Assembly: GCF_046719735.1 (NCBI RefSeq)
Contig: NZ_JAUTWQ010000001.1
Span: 1-64,000, forward strand
Direction of reading: 5' to 3'
DNA length: 64,000 nucleotides
DNA from: Halobacillus_B rhizosphaerae
Lineage (GTDB): Bacteria; Bacillota; Bacilli; Bacillales; Halobacillaceae
Shown: in pieces, positions 17,821 to 27,134 of the stretch
Layout: each line of letters opens with the position of its first letter
How positions within the stretch are numbered: position 1 is the first letter of the stretch
Made by a program: the position numbers and the translations under genes
Notes under the pieces: generated by a model
What the model saw: only the letters and a program-made list of their open reading frames with translations
What the model was told of the DNA's origin: nothing
The model's database searches: none

Positions 17821-17978
17821 ACCTTCAGCCTCCTCTAAAACTTATTCATGAACAGTATGTACATATTATGGAAGCGCTGTCCAGCAATTGGACTTGAACC
17901 AAAAAATGTTACTTGCCATAGCTCTAAGACATAGTATCATTTGAAAAGAAGGAGCTTCATAACAGGGAGGTATAAGGA

Positions 17979-18518
17979 GTGCTCAGGCAACTAATCCTAT
18001 TACTCATTTTGAGTGTTTTTTTAGGAGGATGCAGCATATTCCCTTCTGAAAAAGAGATAGTACAGCACACTCGAGAATCAGCTCAACAGGCATTTAAAGC
18101 ACAGACACCCACTGCTAATATAAAATCAGGAACGATATCCATGTATTTACCTTCAGCTGTTAAAGTGGAAGAACAAGACGCCAATAATATTATTTTATCT
18201 AAGGGAGATAAACAAACCTTTATAGTTTTCTATAATTCTATGGAAGACGAAAGCAGTCAATTGAACTATCAATCTGCTCGCCAAAAAGAAAATCGACTGC
18301 TGTTAAAATCATTTAAGGATGAGGATCGTTTTGGCTATGTGCGAGTTATGCCTGTAAACAAGCAGAGCAAGTACGAGCTGCAAGTAGGGCAGGGTGGAGT
18401 CAAGATAACCACGTATTCGAAGAAAGATGAATTGGAAGATAATGCGGCGCTGATGATGAATATTGCCAAGTCTATTCATTTTAAAAAGAGTTCTTACAGA
18501 GCCAGAGAAAGTTATTAG
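17979..18518 (+). CDS. Putative lipoprotein of unknown function
   Basis: The 179-residue product has a lipoprotein signal peptide: a short basic start, hydrophobic LILLLILSVFLGGC, and the lipobox LGGC with Cys at about residue 18. The mature part is soluble with alternating strands (GTISMYLPSAVKVEE, IILSKGDKQTFIVFYN). It should be anchored to the outer face of the membrane. The GTG start is set by GGGAGG 8 bases upstream. I do not recognise the family. A strong terminator follows. Confidence 0.8.
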   Translation: MLRQLILLLILSVFLGGCSIFPSEKEIVQHTRESAQQAFKAQTPTANIKSGTISMYLPSAVKVEEQDANNIILSKGDKQTFIVFYNSMEDESSQLNYQSARQKENRLLLKSFKDEDRFGYVRVMPVNKQSKYELQVGQGGVKITTYSKKDELEDNAALMMNIAKSIHFKKSSYRARESY

Positions 18519-18544
18519 TTCCGCCGTTTCTTTCGAGAATTAAA

Positions 18545-18590
18545 AAACGTGAAATCAAGACATGACTTGTCTGATTTCACGTTTTTTTAA
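18545..18590. terminator. Bidirectional terminator
   Basis: ACGTGAAATCA pairs with TGATTTCACGT, extended by AGACA/TGTCT inside, with flanking A and T runs, between the lipoprotein gene and the convergent chemoreceptor. Confidence 0.88.
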
Positions 18591-18625
18591 TTTGTTAGGA
18601 AATTATCCTTTTCGGTTTTCCATAA

Positions 18626-20722
18626 TTACGAAGAAAGACGTTCGTCCTGGTAGTCATGATCCGTCTCCTTCGATTCTGCTTCCCTTTCATCATCGTTACT
18701 TCCGTCAGATTCTATTTCAGCAGACTCTAATTCCGTTTCTTCCATCTCATGAATAGTAAATTGGCTGACTTCCGCTTCCAACTCTTGGGAAAGTCCTTGC
18801 AGATCGGTAGCTAATTGGTGTACCTGGTCAATCGATTGAAGTTGATTTTCACTTGATGCTGCAACTTCTTCAGCAGTTGCTACTGCTTCTTCTGATATCA
18901 CACTGATGTCCTGTAGCTTATTTTTCACATCTTCATTCACTGTTTCTACGCCTTGAACCGCATTTTTCACTTGCATAATTTGGGTGTTCATGTCCTGAAC
19001 ATGTCCGGAAATACGGTGAAAAGCTGCTTTTGTTTGGGAAACAGCTTGATTTTGAGAGTCTTGATAGTGTTCGAATTTATCTGCTTCTGAAGACAGGCGG
19101 AGCATTTGTTCTGACATATGACTCACTAAACGGTGTATGCTTTGAGCTTCTTGTTTAGAACGTTCTGCTAGTTTCCTTACCTCATCAGCCACTACAGCAA
19201 AGCCCTTACCGGCTTCACCCGCCCTTGCCGATTCAATTGCTGCATTTAAGGCAAGGAGATTTGTACTATCTGCAATGTCTTCGATGGTGGAAACAATTTT
19301 ATTGACTTCATTGGATTGCTTAGTAGCAGACTGGACCTCTGAGGACATATGAGTAGCTAAGTCTATAAATGAATTCGAGGTTTTCTCTAATTCATCCACT
19401 GTAGTCAAACCTTCCTTGCCTTCTTGATCTGCATCATGCAGACGGCCGTCAATGTCTTGTGTTGCCTGCTTTGTATGAAGAATTGCTTTTTCAACTTGCT
19501 CAATTAATTGAGTACTTTCTTCTATCTTCTGAGCTTGGTCCTGAGAACCGATGGCGACTTGATTGATCGCTTCATTCACTTCTTCAGCTTGAGTGGTTGT
19601 CTGATCAGATACAGCTGCAAGATGATCAGACGAGGTATTTAAGACGCCGGATGCCTGCAGCAGTTTCTTAACTGAATGCTCCATTTTTTCAGCCATACTG
19701 TTAAACTGAGAGCCTAGTTCTGACATCTCATCCTTGGAATGGAGATCAATTCGATAAGATAGGTTGCCTTCTCCAATGATGGAAGCCCCGTTTTTTAATT
19801 CTTTTATAGATTTTGAAATAGATTTAATTAATACAATACCTGTGATGAAGGTGACTAATAAAGCAATACTTCCTATGATAGCAAGTAAAATCATCAAGGT
19901 TTTTTTCATGCTTGCTTGCTGTTTCTCAGTCTTGTTATTAATTTGCTCGGTAGCCGCCATGACCTGATTTACATGGTTAGCTACGTCTGAGGAGATATCT
20001 TCAAAAGATGAGCTTATCTCGTCAGCTTGAGTGTAGGTGCCGTGAATAGTATTAAGAGTTTGTTTATATTTAAGTAAGCTTCTATTTAACTGAGCGGCTT
20101 GTTCATCATTAAAATTGACTTGCTCAATGTTCTCTTTGAAGTTATCTGCACTCTTATTAAATGAGGTGTAGTTGGATTCTGTGGGGTTATTCAAGTAAGC
20201 AAGTTCATTAATTTTCATTTCGAGAAGCGTGTTCATCAAGGCGGGCTGGTTCAATTGATTAATGGAATCTTTAAATTCTTTGTATGATTTCCTTATGTAT
20301 TGATACATTCCTTCATTTTCCGAAAAGCCTACAAGCCGAAACATATTGACAAGAGGATCTAATTCCTTCTCGTATTCCGAAGCACTCGTGTTGATTTTAG
20401 AAAATGCATTAGAAATGTCAGGATATTGTGAGTAAGTTTCAGAACTAGTGGATGCTAATTTTTCAACTCGCTGAATTCCTGCCTTCACCTCTTCAGCTTT
20501 TTTCTCTTTTGGGTCATTAAGAAATGCTTCTTGTTTTCTCGTTGTACGTGACATCTGTGAATTAATTTCTTGACTGTGGATAAGTGCTCCTTGAATTTCA
20601 CGACTCTTATCGGCTAGTTTAGACTGCTGATTAAAAAAGTATGTAGAGAAGCCAATAAGAATCACGATACTTACTAAAGATAAGATTAATATGAGTCGAA
20701 CACGACTTTTAATTGTATTCAC
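18626..20722 (-). CDS. Methyl-accepting chemotaxis protein
   Basis: The product is about 698 residues. A first membrane helix (LILILSLVSIVILIGFST) is followed by an extracellular helical sensor of about 240 residues, a second helix near 275-300, a HAMP domain and a long signalling coiled coil. The hairpin tip IESARAGEAGKGFAVVADE is the conserved CheA/CheW contact region. The acidic C-terminal tail (about 35 residues) is unusual in composition. The GTG at 20722 is chosen for its TAAGGAGGG site; the ATG eight codons earlier has none. The ligand is unknown; the helical sensor resembles four-helix-bundle types. Confidence 0.92.
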   Translation of the reverse strand: MNTIKSRVRLILILSLVSIVILIGFSTYFFNQQSKLADKSREIQGALIHSQEINSQMSRTTRKQEAFLNDPKEKKAEEVKAGIQRVEKLASTSSETYSQYPDISNAFSKINTSASEYEKELDPLVNMFRLVGFSENEGMYQYIRKSYKEFKDSINQLNQPALMNTLLEMKINELAYLNNPTESNYTSFNKSADNFKENIEQVNFNDEQAAQLNRSLLKYKQTLNTIHGTYTQADEISSSFEDISSDVANHVNQVMAATEQINNKTEKQQASMKKTLMILLAIIGSIALLVTFITGIVLIKSISKSIKELKNGASIIGEGNLSYRIDLHSKDEMSELGSQFNSMAEKMEHSVKKLLQASGVLNTSSDHLAAVSDQTTTQAEEVNEAINQVAIGSQDQAQKIEESTQLIEQVEKAILHTKQATQDIDGRLHDADQEGKEGLTTVDELEKTSNSFIDLATHMSSEVQSATKQSNEVNKIVSTIEDIADSTNLLALNAAIESARAGEAGKGFAVVADEVRKLAERSKQEAQSIHRLVSHMSEQMLRLSSEADKFEHYQDSQNQAVSQTKAAFHRISGHVQDMNTQIMQVKNAVQGVETVNEDVKNKLQDISVISEEAVATAEEVAASSENQLQSIDQVHQLATDLQGLSQELEAEVSQFTIHEMEETELESAEIESDGSNDDEREAESKETDHDYQDERLSS

Positions 20723-20873
20723 CTTGTCCCTCCTTAATAGGTTCATTAAATTGCTAGTTCTATATAAATTCTAATTATAGAACTATTGGTCTAGAAAAAC
20801 AATACCGATAATAGGAGGAATCAATCAAAATAACGGTATATCCTGATTGAAATAATCATAAAGTCTCAGTGTA

Positions 20874-20902
20874 TTTACACATGTTATTTTATTGTGTAAA
20901 AT
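20874..20902 (+). promoter_or_regulatory. Sigma-A promoter with embedded dyad upstream of the PTS IIC gene
   Basis: TTTACA (20874) and TAAAAT (20897) are exactly 17 bases apart, five of six matches each. The two elements lie in a perfect dyad, TTTACAC-N13-GTGTAAA, so a dimeric regulator bound there would cover the whole core promoter. Operator function is inference. Confidence 0.6.
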
Positions 20903-20934
20903 ATAGTTCGGATCAAAAGAGAGAAGGGGTATGT

Positions 20935-21963
20935 ATGAAAGCATTCTTAAATAAAAAAGGGATTCATATTTCAGTACAAACGTATTTAATCACTGCGCTT
21001 AGTTATATGGCACTAGGTCTTTTTTCATCATTAATTATTGGATTAATTATAAAAACTGTCGGAGAGCAAATTGGATATGCGCCAATAGGAGACCCCTTAA
21101 TCGAAATGGGGACCTTTGCGATGGACTCGAAAATATGGGGCGGAGCGATTGGAGTAGCGATTGCCTATGGTCTGCAGGCGCCGCCTCTAGTCATATTTGC
21201 AGCCTTATTCAGCGGTGCCTTTGGAGCGGATCTTGGCGGGCCAGCTGGAAGTTACGTGTCGGCTTTAATTGCAGCGGAGTTCGGGAAAGCTATAAGCAAA
21301 GAAACAAGAATGGATATCATTTTAACTCCTTTTGTTACCATTGCAGCTGGATTCATAGTGGGAGCATTTGTAGGTCCGCCTATTAATCATTTTATGACAT
21401 GGTTTGGGGACGTTATTAATTGGGCAACCCTTCAGCAGCCTTTTATTATGGGAGTGGTAGTGGCAGTACTTATGGGCATTGCTCTTACTGCGCCAATATC
21501 TAGCTTAGCTATTGCAATCATGCTATCCTTAGACGGAATTGCTGCCGGAGCTGCGACGATCGGCTGTGCGGCCCAGATGATCGGTTTTGCCACCATCAGT
21601 TACAGGGATAATGGATTTGGTGGTTTTCTTGCACAGGGAATTGGGACGTCCATGCTTCAAGTCGGCAACATTGTAAAGAAACCCATTATCTTACTCCCCC
21701 CTACCTTGACAGGAGCCATTTTAGCACCAATGGCTACAGTTTGGCTGAAATTGGAGAATAATGCACCTGGAGCCGGCATGGGGACGAGCGGGTTTGTAGG
21801 TCAGATTATGACCTTTCAGTCCATGGGGTTCAGCTGGCAGTTATTTTGGACGATTTTATTACTTCACGTGCTCGCCCCTGCATGTTTAAGCTACTTAATC
21901 GCGTGGGGATTTAGGAAAAAAGGTTGGATCGCTCCAGGAGACATGAAAATTGAATATGATTGA
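20935..21963 (+). CDS. PTS_EIIC_2-type membrane protein, no partner domains
   Basis: The 342-residue product from the ATG at 20935 has about nine hydrophobic helices with glycine/alanine-rich loops (PIGDPLIEMGTFAMDSK, GAFGADLGGPAGSYVSAL). It resembles the PTS_EIIC_2 family (PF13303 type), a sugar-permease-like domain. There are no EIIA or EIIB domains in the protein or nearby, so phosphotransfer-coupled uptake is doubtful. The earlier in-frame start at 20869 lies upstream of the promoter -35 and is rejected. It is probably cotranscribed with ytpP, 32 bases downstream. Confidence 0.78.
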   Translation: MKAFLNKKGIHISVQTYLITALSYMALGLFSSLIIGLIIKTVGEQIGYAPIGDPLIEMGTFAMDSKIWGGAIGVAIAYGLQAPPLVIFAALFSGAFGADLGGPAGSYVSALIAAEFGKAISKETRMDIILTPFVTIAAGFIVGAFVGPPINHFMTWFGDVINWATLQQPFIMGVVVAVLMGIALTAPISSLAIAIMLSLDGIAAGAATIGCAAQMIGFATISYRDNGFGGFLAQGIGTSMLQVGNIVKKPIILLPPTLTGAILAPMATVWLKLENNAPGAGMGTSGFVGQIMTFQSMGFSWQLFWTILLLHVLAPACLSYLIAWGFRKKGWIAPGDMKIEYD

Positions 21964-21995
21964 TGATATGCTAAAATGACTTAGGAGGAATGTAG

Positions 21996-22313
21996 ATGAT
22001 CACTCTTGAATCAGATGACCAATTTAACCAATTGATGAATGAGAACCAGGTTGTTCTGTTATTTTCTGCAGACTGGTGTCCGGACTGTCGAGTACTCGAA
22101 CCTGTCCTTCCGGAGATAGAACAAGAATTTCAGACTTGGAAATTTGTGTATGTGGACAGAGATCAATTTATTCATAGATGTGCAGAATACGATGTATTTG
22201 GGATTCCGAGTTTTCTAGCGTTTCAAGAAGGAAAAGAAGTCGGCAGGTTTGTAAGTAAGAAGAGTAAATCAAGGGAAGAAATTGAAGAGTTCATGAATAA
22301 AGTTAACAGGTAA
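21996..22313 (+). CDS. ytpP: Thioredoxin-like protein YtpP
   Basis: The 105-residue protein is a single thioredoxin fold with active site SADWCPDCRVLEP (about residues 24-36), a CPDC variant of CGPC, and the cis-proline in FGIPSFLAF (about 69-77). It should reduce disulfides or mixed thiols in the cytoplasm; YtpP homologues have been linked to bacillithiol chemistry in staphylococci. It has an AGGAGGA site and ends in a terminator. Confidence 0.88.
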   Translation: MITLESDDQFNQLMNENQVVLLFSADWCPDCRVLEPVLPEIEQEFQTWKFVYVDRDQFIHRCAEYDVFGIPSFLAFQEGKEVGRFVSKKSKSREEIEEFMNKVNR

Positions 22314-22316
22314 ATC

Positions 22317-22343
22317 AGCTGTGCTTGTGCACAGCTTTTTTCT
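22317..22343 (+). terminator. Terminator after ytpP
   Basis: AGCTGTGC pairs with GCACAGCT around a TTGT loop, followed by TTTTTTC. Confidence 0.88.
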
Positions 22344-22455
22344 TTATAGTTCTTTCAGTCTTCGTCTATAATAATAGAACCGTCATAATTAAACAGGATA
22401 TGCTAAAATAGACGACGAAGTAAATTTCTTCCCCTGAATAAAGGAGGAAAACCAG

Positions 22456-23274
22456 ATGAAAATGACAAGCATTAAAATGAAAAAAAAATTAGAAGAACGT
22501 TTGGTTAATGAACAATGGACTACAAAGTATAACCGAGATAAAGACACGTTTAGAATTGAATGGAAAGAAACGGGGAAAGGCATTACCATCACACTCCCCA
22601 ACGTAATCGCTAAGTTCGAATCTCGAGGAGAAGAGGCGATCGATGAACTAGAGGATCATGTTCAGGAAGCTCTCAGAGTAATGAATGAAACGCATTACCT
22701 GACAGGTAAAGAAGAAAACATCTTTCCTGTAATTCGAGCTGCTTCTTTTCCTGATCATACAGAAACTGGAAAAACGTTGATCTATACAGATCATACTGCT
22801 GAAACTAGAATATATTATGCGCTTGACCTTGGTAAGTCCTACCAGTTAATTGATGAAAATATGTTAGAAAAAGAAAACTGGACGAAGGAAAGAATTAAAG
22901 AAGTAGCTAGTTTCAATGTGCGTTCTCTTCCTGTAAAAATGAAGAAAGATACAGTTTATGGGAATGATTTCTATTTCCACTCTACTAAGGATGGCTATGA
23001 TGCAAGCCGCATACTCAATGAAGTATTATTGGAGGAACTTAAAGCAGAGTGCAAAGGGGAATTAGCGATCAGTATTCCTCACCAGGATGTAATTATTTTT
23101 GCTGATGTGCAAAACCCGCAAGGCTATGATATTTTGGCGCAGATGGCGATGCAGTTTTTCGCTGAAGGTACCGTGCCGGTTACCTCCTTGTCCTTCTTGT
23201 ATGAGGACAAGCAGCTGGAACCTATTTTTATCCTCGCTCAAAAGAAACCTAATCAAACAAGGAAGGAAGATTAG
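22456..23274 (+). CDS. ytpQ: DUF1444 family protein YtpQ
   Basis: The 272-residue soluble protein matches the DUF1444/YtpQ family by position and by its internal GKEENIFPVIRAASFP and FYFHSTKDGYDASRILNE stretches. No catalytic residues can be assigned. It lies between ytpP and ytpR as in B. subtilis, with AAAGGAGG before the ATG, and its stop is 3 bases from the ytpR start, so the two are cotranscribed. Confidence 0.85.
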   Translation: MKMTSIKMKKKLEERLVNEQWTTKYNRDKDTFRIEWKETGKGITITLPNVIAKFESRGEEAIDELEDHVQEALRVMNETHYLTGKEENIFPVIRAASFPDHTETGKTLIYTDHTAETRIYYALDLGKSYQLIDENMLEKENWTKERIKEVASFNVRSLPVKMKKDTVYGNDFYFHSTKDGYDASRILNEVLLEELKAECKGELAISIPHQDVIIFADVQNPQGYDILAQMAMQFFAEGTVPVTSLSFLYEDKQLEPIFILAQKKPNQTRKED

Positions 23275-23277
23275 AAT

Positions 23278-23883
23278 ATGGATGTGTTTTACAACAAAAC
23301 GGGGGTCGGTGACGTTTTAATCCTACCTGTTAACGATGGAGACCGGTTAAACTTTACGTATGAAACATATGGTGACATTGTTAAGATTACGAACGAGGAA
23401 GAGGGTACTCTTTTAGGTTATAACATCTTTAACGCTTCTGCCCATTTTAATCTGGCTGATCACGGCAAAATTCGTTTAACTGAAGCATTGCTTTCGCAAA
23501 TAAAAGATTTATTCCAACAACAGAGTTTGGATGATTCACTGGACTTCGATTTAAGTCCGAAGTTTGTTGTAGGGTATGTGAAAGAAAAGGGAGCTCACGA
23601 AAATGCAGATAAACTTAGCGTGTGCCACGTGGATGTAGGGGATGAAACCTTGCAAATTGTATGCGGGGCTCCTAATATTGACCAAGGTCAGTTTGTGGTA
23701 GTTGCTAAGCCGGGAGCAGTTATGCCAAGTGGAATGAAAATCAAAGACGCTGAGCTTCGAGGAGTACCTTCAAGTGGTATGATTTGCTCAGCTAAAGAGC
23801 TTAACCTCCCTGATGCACCTAAAGAAAAAGGGATATTAGTTCTGGAAGGAAACTACCAGCCAGGCGATGTTTATGAATTTTAA
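23278..23883 (+). CDS. ytpR: tRNA-binding-domain protein YtpR
   Basis: The 201-residue protein has an N-terminal domain of about 90 residues (DUF4479 type) and a C-terminal EMAP/OB-fold tRNA-binding domain: ENADKLSVCHVDVG, IVCGAPNI, MKIKDAELRGVPSSGMICSAKEL. The same fold opens bacterial phenylalanyl-tRNA synthetase beta chains; here it stands alone, as in B. subtilis YtpR. A role in tRNA handling is inferred from the fold. The spacing to ytpQ suggests translational coupling. Confidence 0.9.
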   Translation: MDVFYNKTGVGDVLILPVNDGDRLNFTYETYGDIVKITNEEEGTLLGYNIFNASAHFNLADHGKIRLTEALLSQIKDLFQQQSLDDSLDFDLSPKFVVGYVKEKGAHENADKLSVCHVDVGDETLQIVCGAPNIDQGQFVVVAKPGAVMPSGMKIKDAELRGVPSSGMICSAKELNLPDAPKEKGILVLEGNYQPGDVYEF

Positions 23884-23898
23884 TTCCTGCTGGAAATG

Positions 23899-23938
23899 AG
23901 CAGCGTTCTCTCCAATTTAGGAGGGCGCTGCTTTTTTT
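23899..23938 (+). terminator. Terminator after ytpR
   Basis: AGCAGCG pairs with CGCTGCT with inner CTC/GAG pairs, followed by TTTTTTT. Confidence 0.88.
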
Positions 23939-24051
23939 GTTGGATTATCCCGAAATATTTAAACGGATTGTAAACCAATAAGCTGTGAAAACCTGTTAAA
24001 ATGAAAATAAACACATACAATTATGAACTTAGAGAGAGAGTGTGATTATTA

Positions 24052-26991
24052 GTGTGGAAGGAATTTAAAAACAAATTCAAACAAATGTTTGAAGAGGAAA
24101 ATAGCGAGAGTGGTCAGCCAAAATCTAGAGTATCCAAAGGCGATCAAAAGGATTATAAGCCACGAACTATTCAAAGTGAAGTAAATGCCAAAACAAAAAT
24201 GACTTATAAATACCCTAAATCAGGAGAATTTAGATTTCCTGTTATCCCTGATCTTCATAAATCAGAACCTGTATCTAAACCTTCTGAGACTCAAAAACCA
24301 AGACCACCGAGACAGCGGGAAACAAGCACATCGGAGAGAAAGTCATCATTCAGCCAGAAACCTAAACAAAACAAAAAGCCGAAAAAAGAACCGCTGCCGG
24401 AAACTAATTCAATCCCATTTACCCCGACAGAGGTTCCTTCACCTATTTATGGTTACCACAATCGGCAGACAAAAGAGAAGAAAGACACAGAGTTTTCAAA
24501 GGTAGTAGAAGACAAAATACACTACTCTCATGATGAACAAGAGTGGCAGGACTTCAGAAAGCGTTTAAGAGGACAAATGGGTAGTGCAAAGAAATCCAAT
24601 GAGAAAAAAGTAGAAATAAGAGAAGAAGCAGCTTCTCTAGAAGGATCAGCGTATCATAAAGAAGAGGTCATTCCTGCTTCGAATTCTTCAATAAATACAT
24701 CGATAGAAGACGAGAAGGAAACTGGAACTAATGAGATTGAAGAAAATTCTTTAAGCTTTTTAAATACTCATAAGATGGACCAGGAAAGACTAGAAGCAGA
24801 TAGTTATGAGAATAGTTACGCTGCAAAAGAAAATGAAGGATCGGGTGTTGAAGCAGCTCAACCTGTAGAGTTTGAAGAAAACGAAGCAGCTCCAATGCTG
24901 GAGGATGAGGAAGAATTAGAAGTTGAAGAAAACGAAGCAGCTCCGATGCTGGAGGATGAGGAAGAATTAGAAGTTGAAGAAAACGAAGCAGCTCCGATGC
25001 TGGAGGATGAGGAAGAATTAGAAGCTGAAGAAAACGAAGCAGCTCCGATGCTGGAGGATGAGGAAGAATTAATAGTTGAAGAAAACAAATCCTCTACACT
25101 GCTCGCCTTTGAGGAACAACCCGATTCAGAAGAAATTGATGGAGAGATAGAGCTGGAACGAGCTGAACCTTTTACAGATGAGGAATTTGAACCGACAAGC
25201 GCTTTAGAGGAGCAGGGTCCAAGTGCCGTTGCTCATCCAAAGGAAAATACAGGGGTAGAAAATGAAACTGTTACCATCCGCTCAGAGGGGGACTCAGAGC
25301 TTGCAGTTGAAGAAACTTCACGAGAAGATCTTGAAGTGAGTAACAAAACAGAGGCACATGAGGAAAAGCAGGAGTTTGGGAAAAAAGAGCGACCAAAAGA
25401 AAATTCAAAGCCCAAACGACATGTGCCATTCAATGTGCTGATGACTCCGAGAGATAAACGGACTAGAGACCAGAAGCAACTGGGGGAGAAAAAATCTGGC
25501 GATAACAATCAGGAGGCAGCTCCTAAAGTGACTTCTCTTGAGACCAAGGAAGAAATAAAGGATGAAAGAGTCACCTATTCCACACCTCTACATTTACTTG
25601 AAGATCCTGTGGTTCGTTCTGATGAAGATGAAACATGGGTCAGGGAGCAAATGGAATTGTTGGAAACGACTTTACGGCACTTTCACGTAAAAGCAAAAGT
25701 AGTAAACGCGATGAAAGGGCCGACGGTGACTCGTTTCGAAGTGCAGCCTGAACCTGGGGTCAAAGTTAGTAAAATTACGAATCTTTCTGATGATATTAAG
25801 TTGAGTATGGCAGCGAGAGATATTCGAATTGAGGCTCCAATTCCTGGAAAACAGGCAGTCGGTATTGAAGTGCCTAACACTCAGCCGCAAATGGTTGGAT
25901 TGCAGGAAATCTTTGAATCTCAAGCGTTTAAAAATGACGTTTCTCCTTTATCCGTGGGGCTAGGGCTGGATATAGGAGGCGATTCGGTAGTCACGAATCT
26001 CAAAAAAATGCCTCATGGTCTGATTGCTGGAGCTACGGGTTCAGGTAAGAGTGTTTGTATAAATACGATTTTAGTAAGTTTGCTTTACAAAGCTCACCAT
26101 GAAGATGTGAAATTTCTATTAATCGATCCGAAGATGGTGGAACTCGCCCCATATAATGACTTGCCTCACCTAGTTTCGCCGGTGATTACCAATGTAAAAG
26201 CGGCAACTACGGCATTAAAATGGGCCGTAAAGGAAATGGAAGAGCGTTATGAGAAATTTGTTGAAGAGAGTGTAAGAGACGTTGAACGCTACAACGACAA
26301 AATGATTAAACAGAACAGAGCAAGTGAAAAACTACCTTATCTGGTAATAGTCATTGATGAACTTGCTGACTTAATGATGGTGTCTCCGCAGGATGTTGAA
26401 GATTCTATTTGCCGAATTGCTCAGAAAGCCCGGGCATGCGGAATCCACTTGCTAGTAGCAACTCAGCGTCCTTCAGTGGATGTCATTACAGGATTAATTA
26501 AAGCAAATATTCCTACAAGAATAGCGTTTAGTGTTTCTTCTCAGGTTGATTCAAGAACCATTATTGATTCCGGAGGAGCGGAAAAGCTGCTTGGAAAGGG
26601 AGACATGCTGTTTGTTGAAAATGGTTCTGGACAGGCTAGAAGAATTCAGGGAGCATTTGTTTCTGATGATGAAATTGAGCGAGTTACCGGCTATATTAAA
26701 AAAATTGCCCCGCCTCAGTATTTATTTGAACAAGATGAATTAATTAAGCAAGTTTCTACTGAAGAAGAAACGGATGAGTTGTTTAACGAAGCTGTTCAAT
26801 TTGTGGTGGACCAGAATGGTGCAAGCGCCTCGCTTCTTCAGAGAAGGTTCAAAGTTGGCTATAATAGAGCTGCACGGCTTATTGATCAAATGGAGGAGTA
26901 TGGTATAATTTCTGAACAAAAAGGAAGTAAGCCGAGAGATATTTTACTGAACCAGAAGCAAATAGAAGAAATGACTGGATCTGGAGCATAA
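24052..26991 (+). CDS. sftA: DNA translocase SftA (FtsK/SpoIIIE family)
   Basis: The 979-residue protein lacks N-terminal membrane helices, which separates SftA from SpoIIIE. Residues 1-500 are a charged linker with the acidic repeats listed separately. The motor follows: Walker A GATGSGKSV (about 659-667), Walker B YLVIVIDELADLMM (about 763-776) and ATQRPSVDVITGLIK. The C-terminal winged-helix gamma domain (LLQRRFKVGYNRAARLIDQM) recognises polar guide sequences. SftA clears chromosome DNA from the division septum before closure. Start is GTG; its ribosome binding site is weak (AGAGAGAG). Confidence 0.92.
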   Translation: MWKEFKNKFKQMFEEENSESGQPKSRVSKGDQKDYKPRTIQSEVNAKTKMTYKYPKSGEFRFPVIPDLHKSEPVSKPSETQKPRPPRQRETSTSERKSSFSQKPKQNKKPKKEPLPETNSIPFTPTEVPSPIYGYHNRQTKEKKDTEFSKVVEDKIHYSHDEQEWQDFRKRLRGQMGSAKKSNEKKVEIREEAASLEGSAYHKEEVIPASNSSINTSIEDEKETGTNEIEENSLSFLNTHKMDQERLEADSYENSYAAKENEGSGVEAAQPVEFEENEAAPMLEDEEELEVEENEAAPMLEDEEELEVEENEAAPMLEDEEELEAEENEAAPMLEDEEELIVEENKSSTLLAFEEQPDSEEIDGEIELERAEPFTDEEFEPTSALEEQGPSAVAHPKENTGVENETVTIRSEGDSELAVEETSREDLEVSNKTEAHEEKQEFGKKERPKENSKPKRHVPFNVLMTPRDKRTRDQKQLGEKKSGDNNQEAAPKVTSLETKEEIKDERVTYSTPLHLLEDPVVRSDEDETWVREQMELLETTLRHFHVKAKVVNAMKGPTVTRFEVQPEPGVKVSKITNLSDDIKLSMAARDIRIEAPIPGKQAVGIEVPNTQPQMVGLQEIFESQAFKNDVSPLSVGLGLDIGGDSVVTNLKKMPHGLIAGATGSGKSVCINTILVSLLYKAHHEDVKFLLIDPKMVELAPYNDLPHLVSPVITNVKAATTALKWAVKEMEERYEKFVEESVRDVERYNDKMIKQNRASEKLPYLVIVIDELADLMMVSPQDVEDSICRIAQKARACGIHLLVATQRPSVDVITGLIKANIPTRIAFSVSSQVDSRTIIDSGGAEKLLGKGDMLFVENGSGQARRIQGAFVSDDEIERVTGYIKKIAPPQYLFEQDELIKQVSTEEETDELFNEAVQFVVDQNGASASLLQRRFKVGYNRAARLIDQMEEYGIISEQKGSKPRDILLNQKQIEEMTGSGA
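24874..25077 (+). repeat. Four tandem 51-bp repeats in the sftA linker
   Basis: Copies start at 24874, 24925, 24976 and 25027 and encode EENEAAPMLEDEEELEV with few changes (A or I near the end in copies 3 and 4). A degenerate fifth unit follows. The near-identity at DNA level points to recent duplication. Confidence 0.95.
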
Positions 26992-27134
26992 GGGAAGGTA
27001 AGGATATTCTTATAAAGCTGTGCTACACTTAAGGATAGAATCAGCTGAATCAGTATTCTTGTGAAAATTGAGTTTGTTCTATATGATAAAATATGTATAA
27101 AATGAAACGATTCAAATGTCTAAGGAGAAAAATC

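Noticed and set aside
24874..25077. CRISPR-like array
   Set aside because: Units are contiguous, in frame and protein-coding, with no spacers. The PBP repeat is rejected for the same reason, and no cas genes are present.
24858..25088. Minus-strand Ser-rich repeat ORF
   Set aside because: Antisense to the 51-bp sftA repeats; no ribosome binding site.
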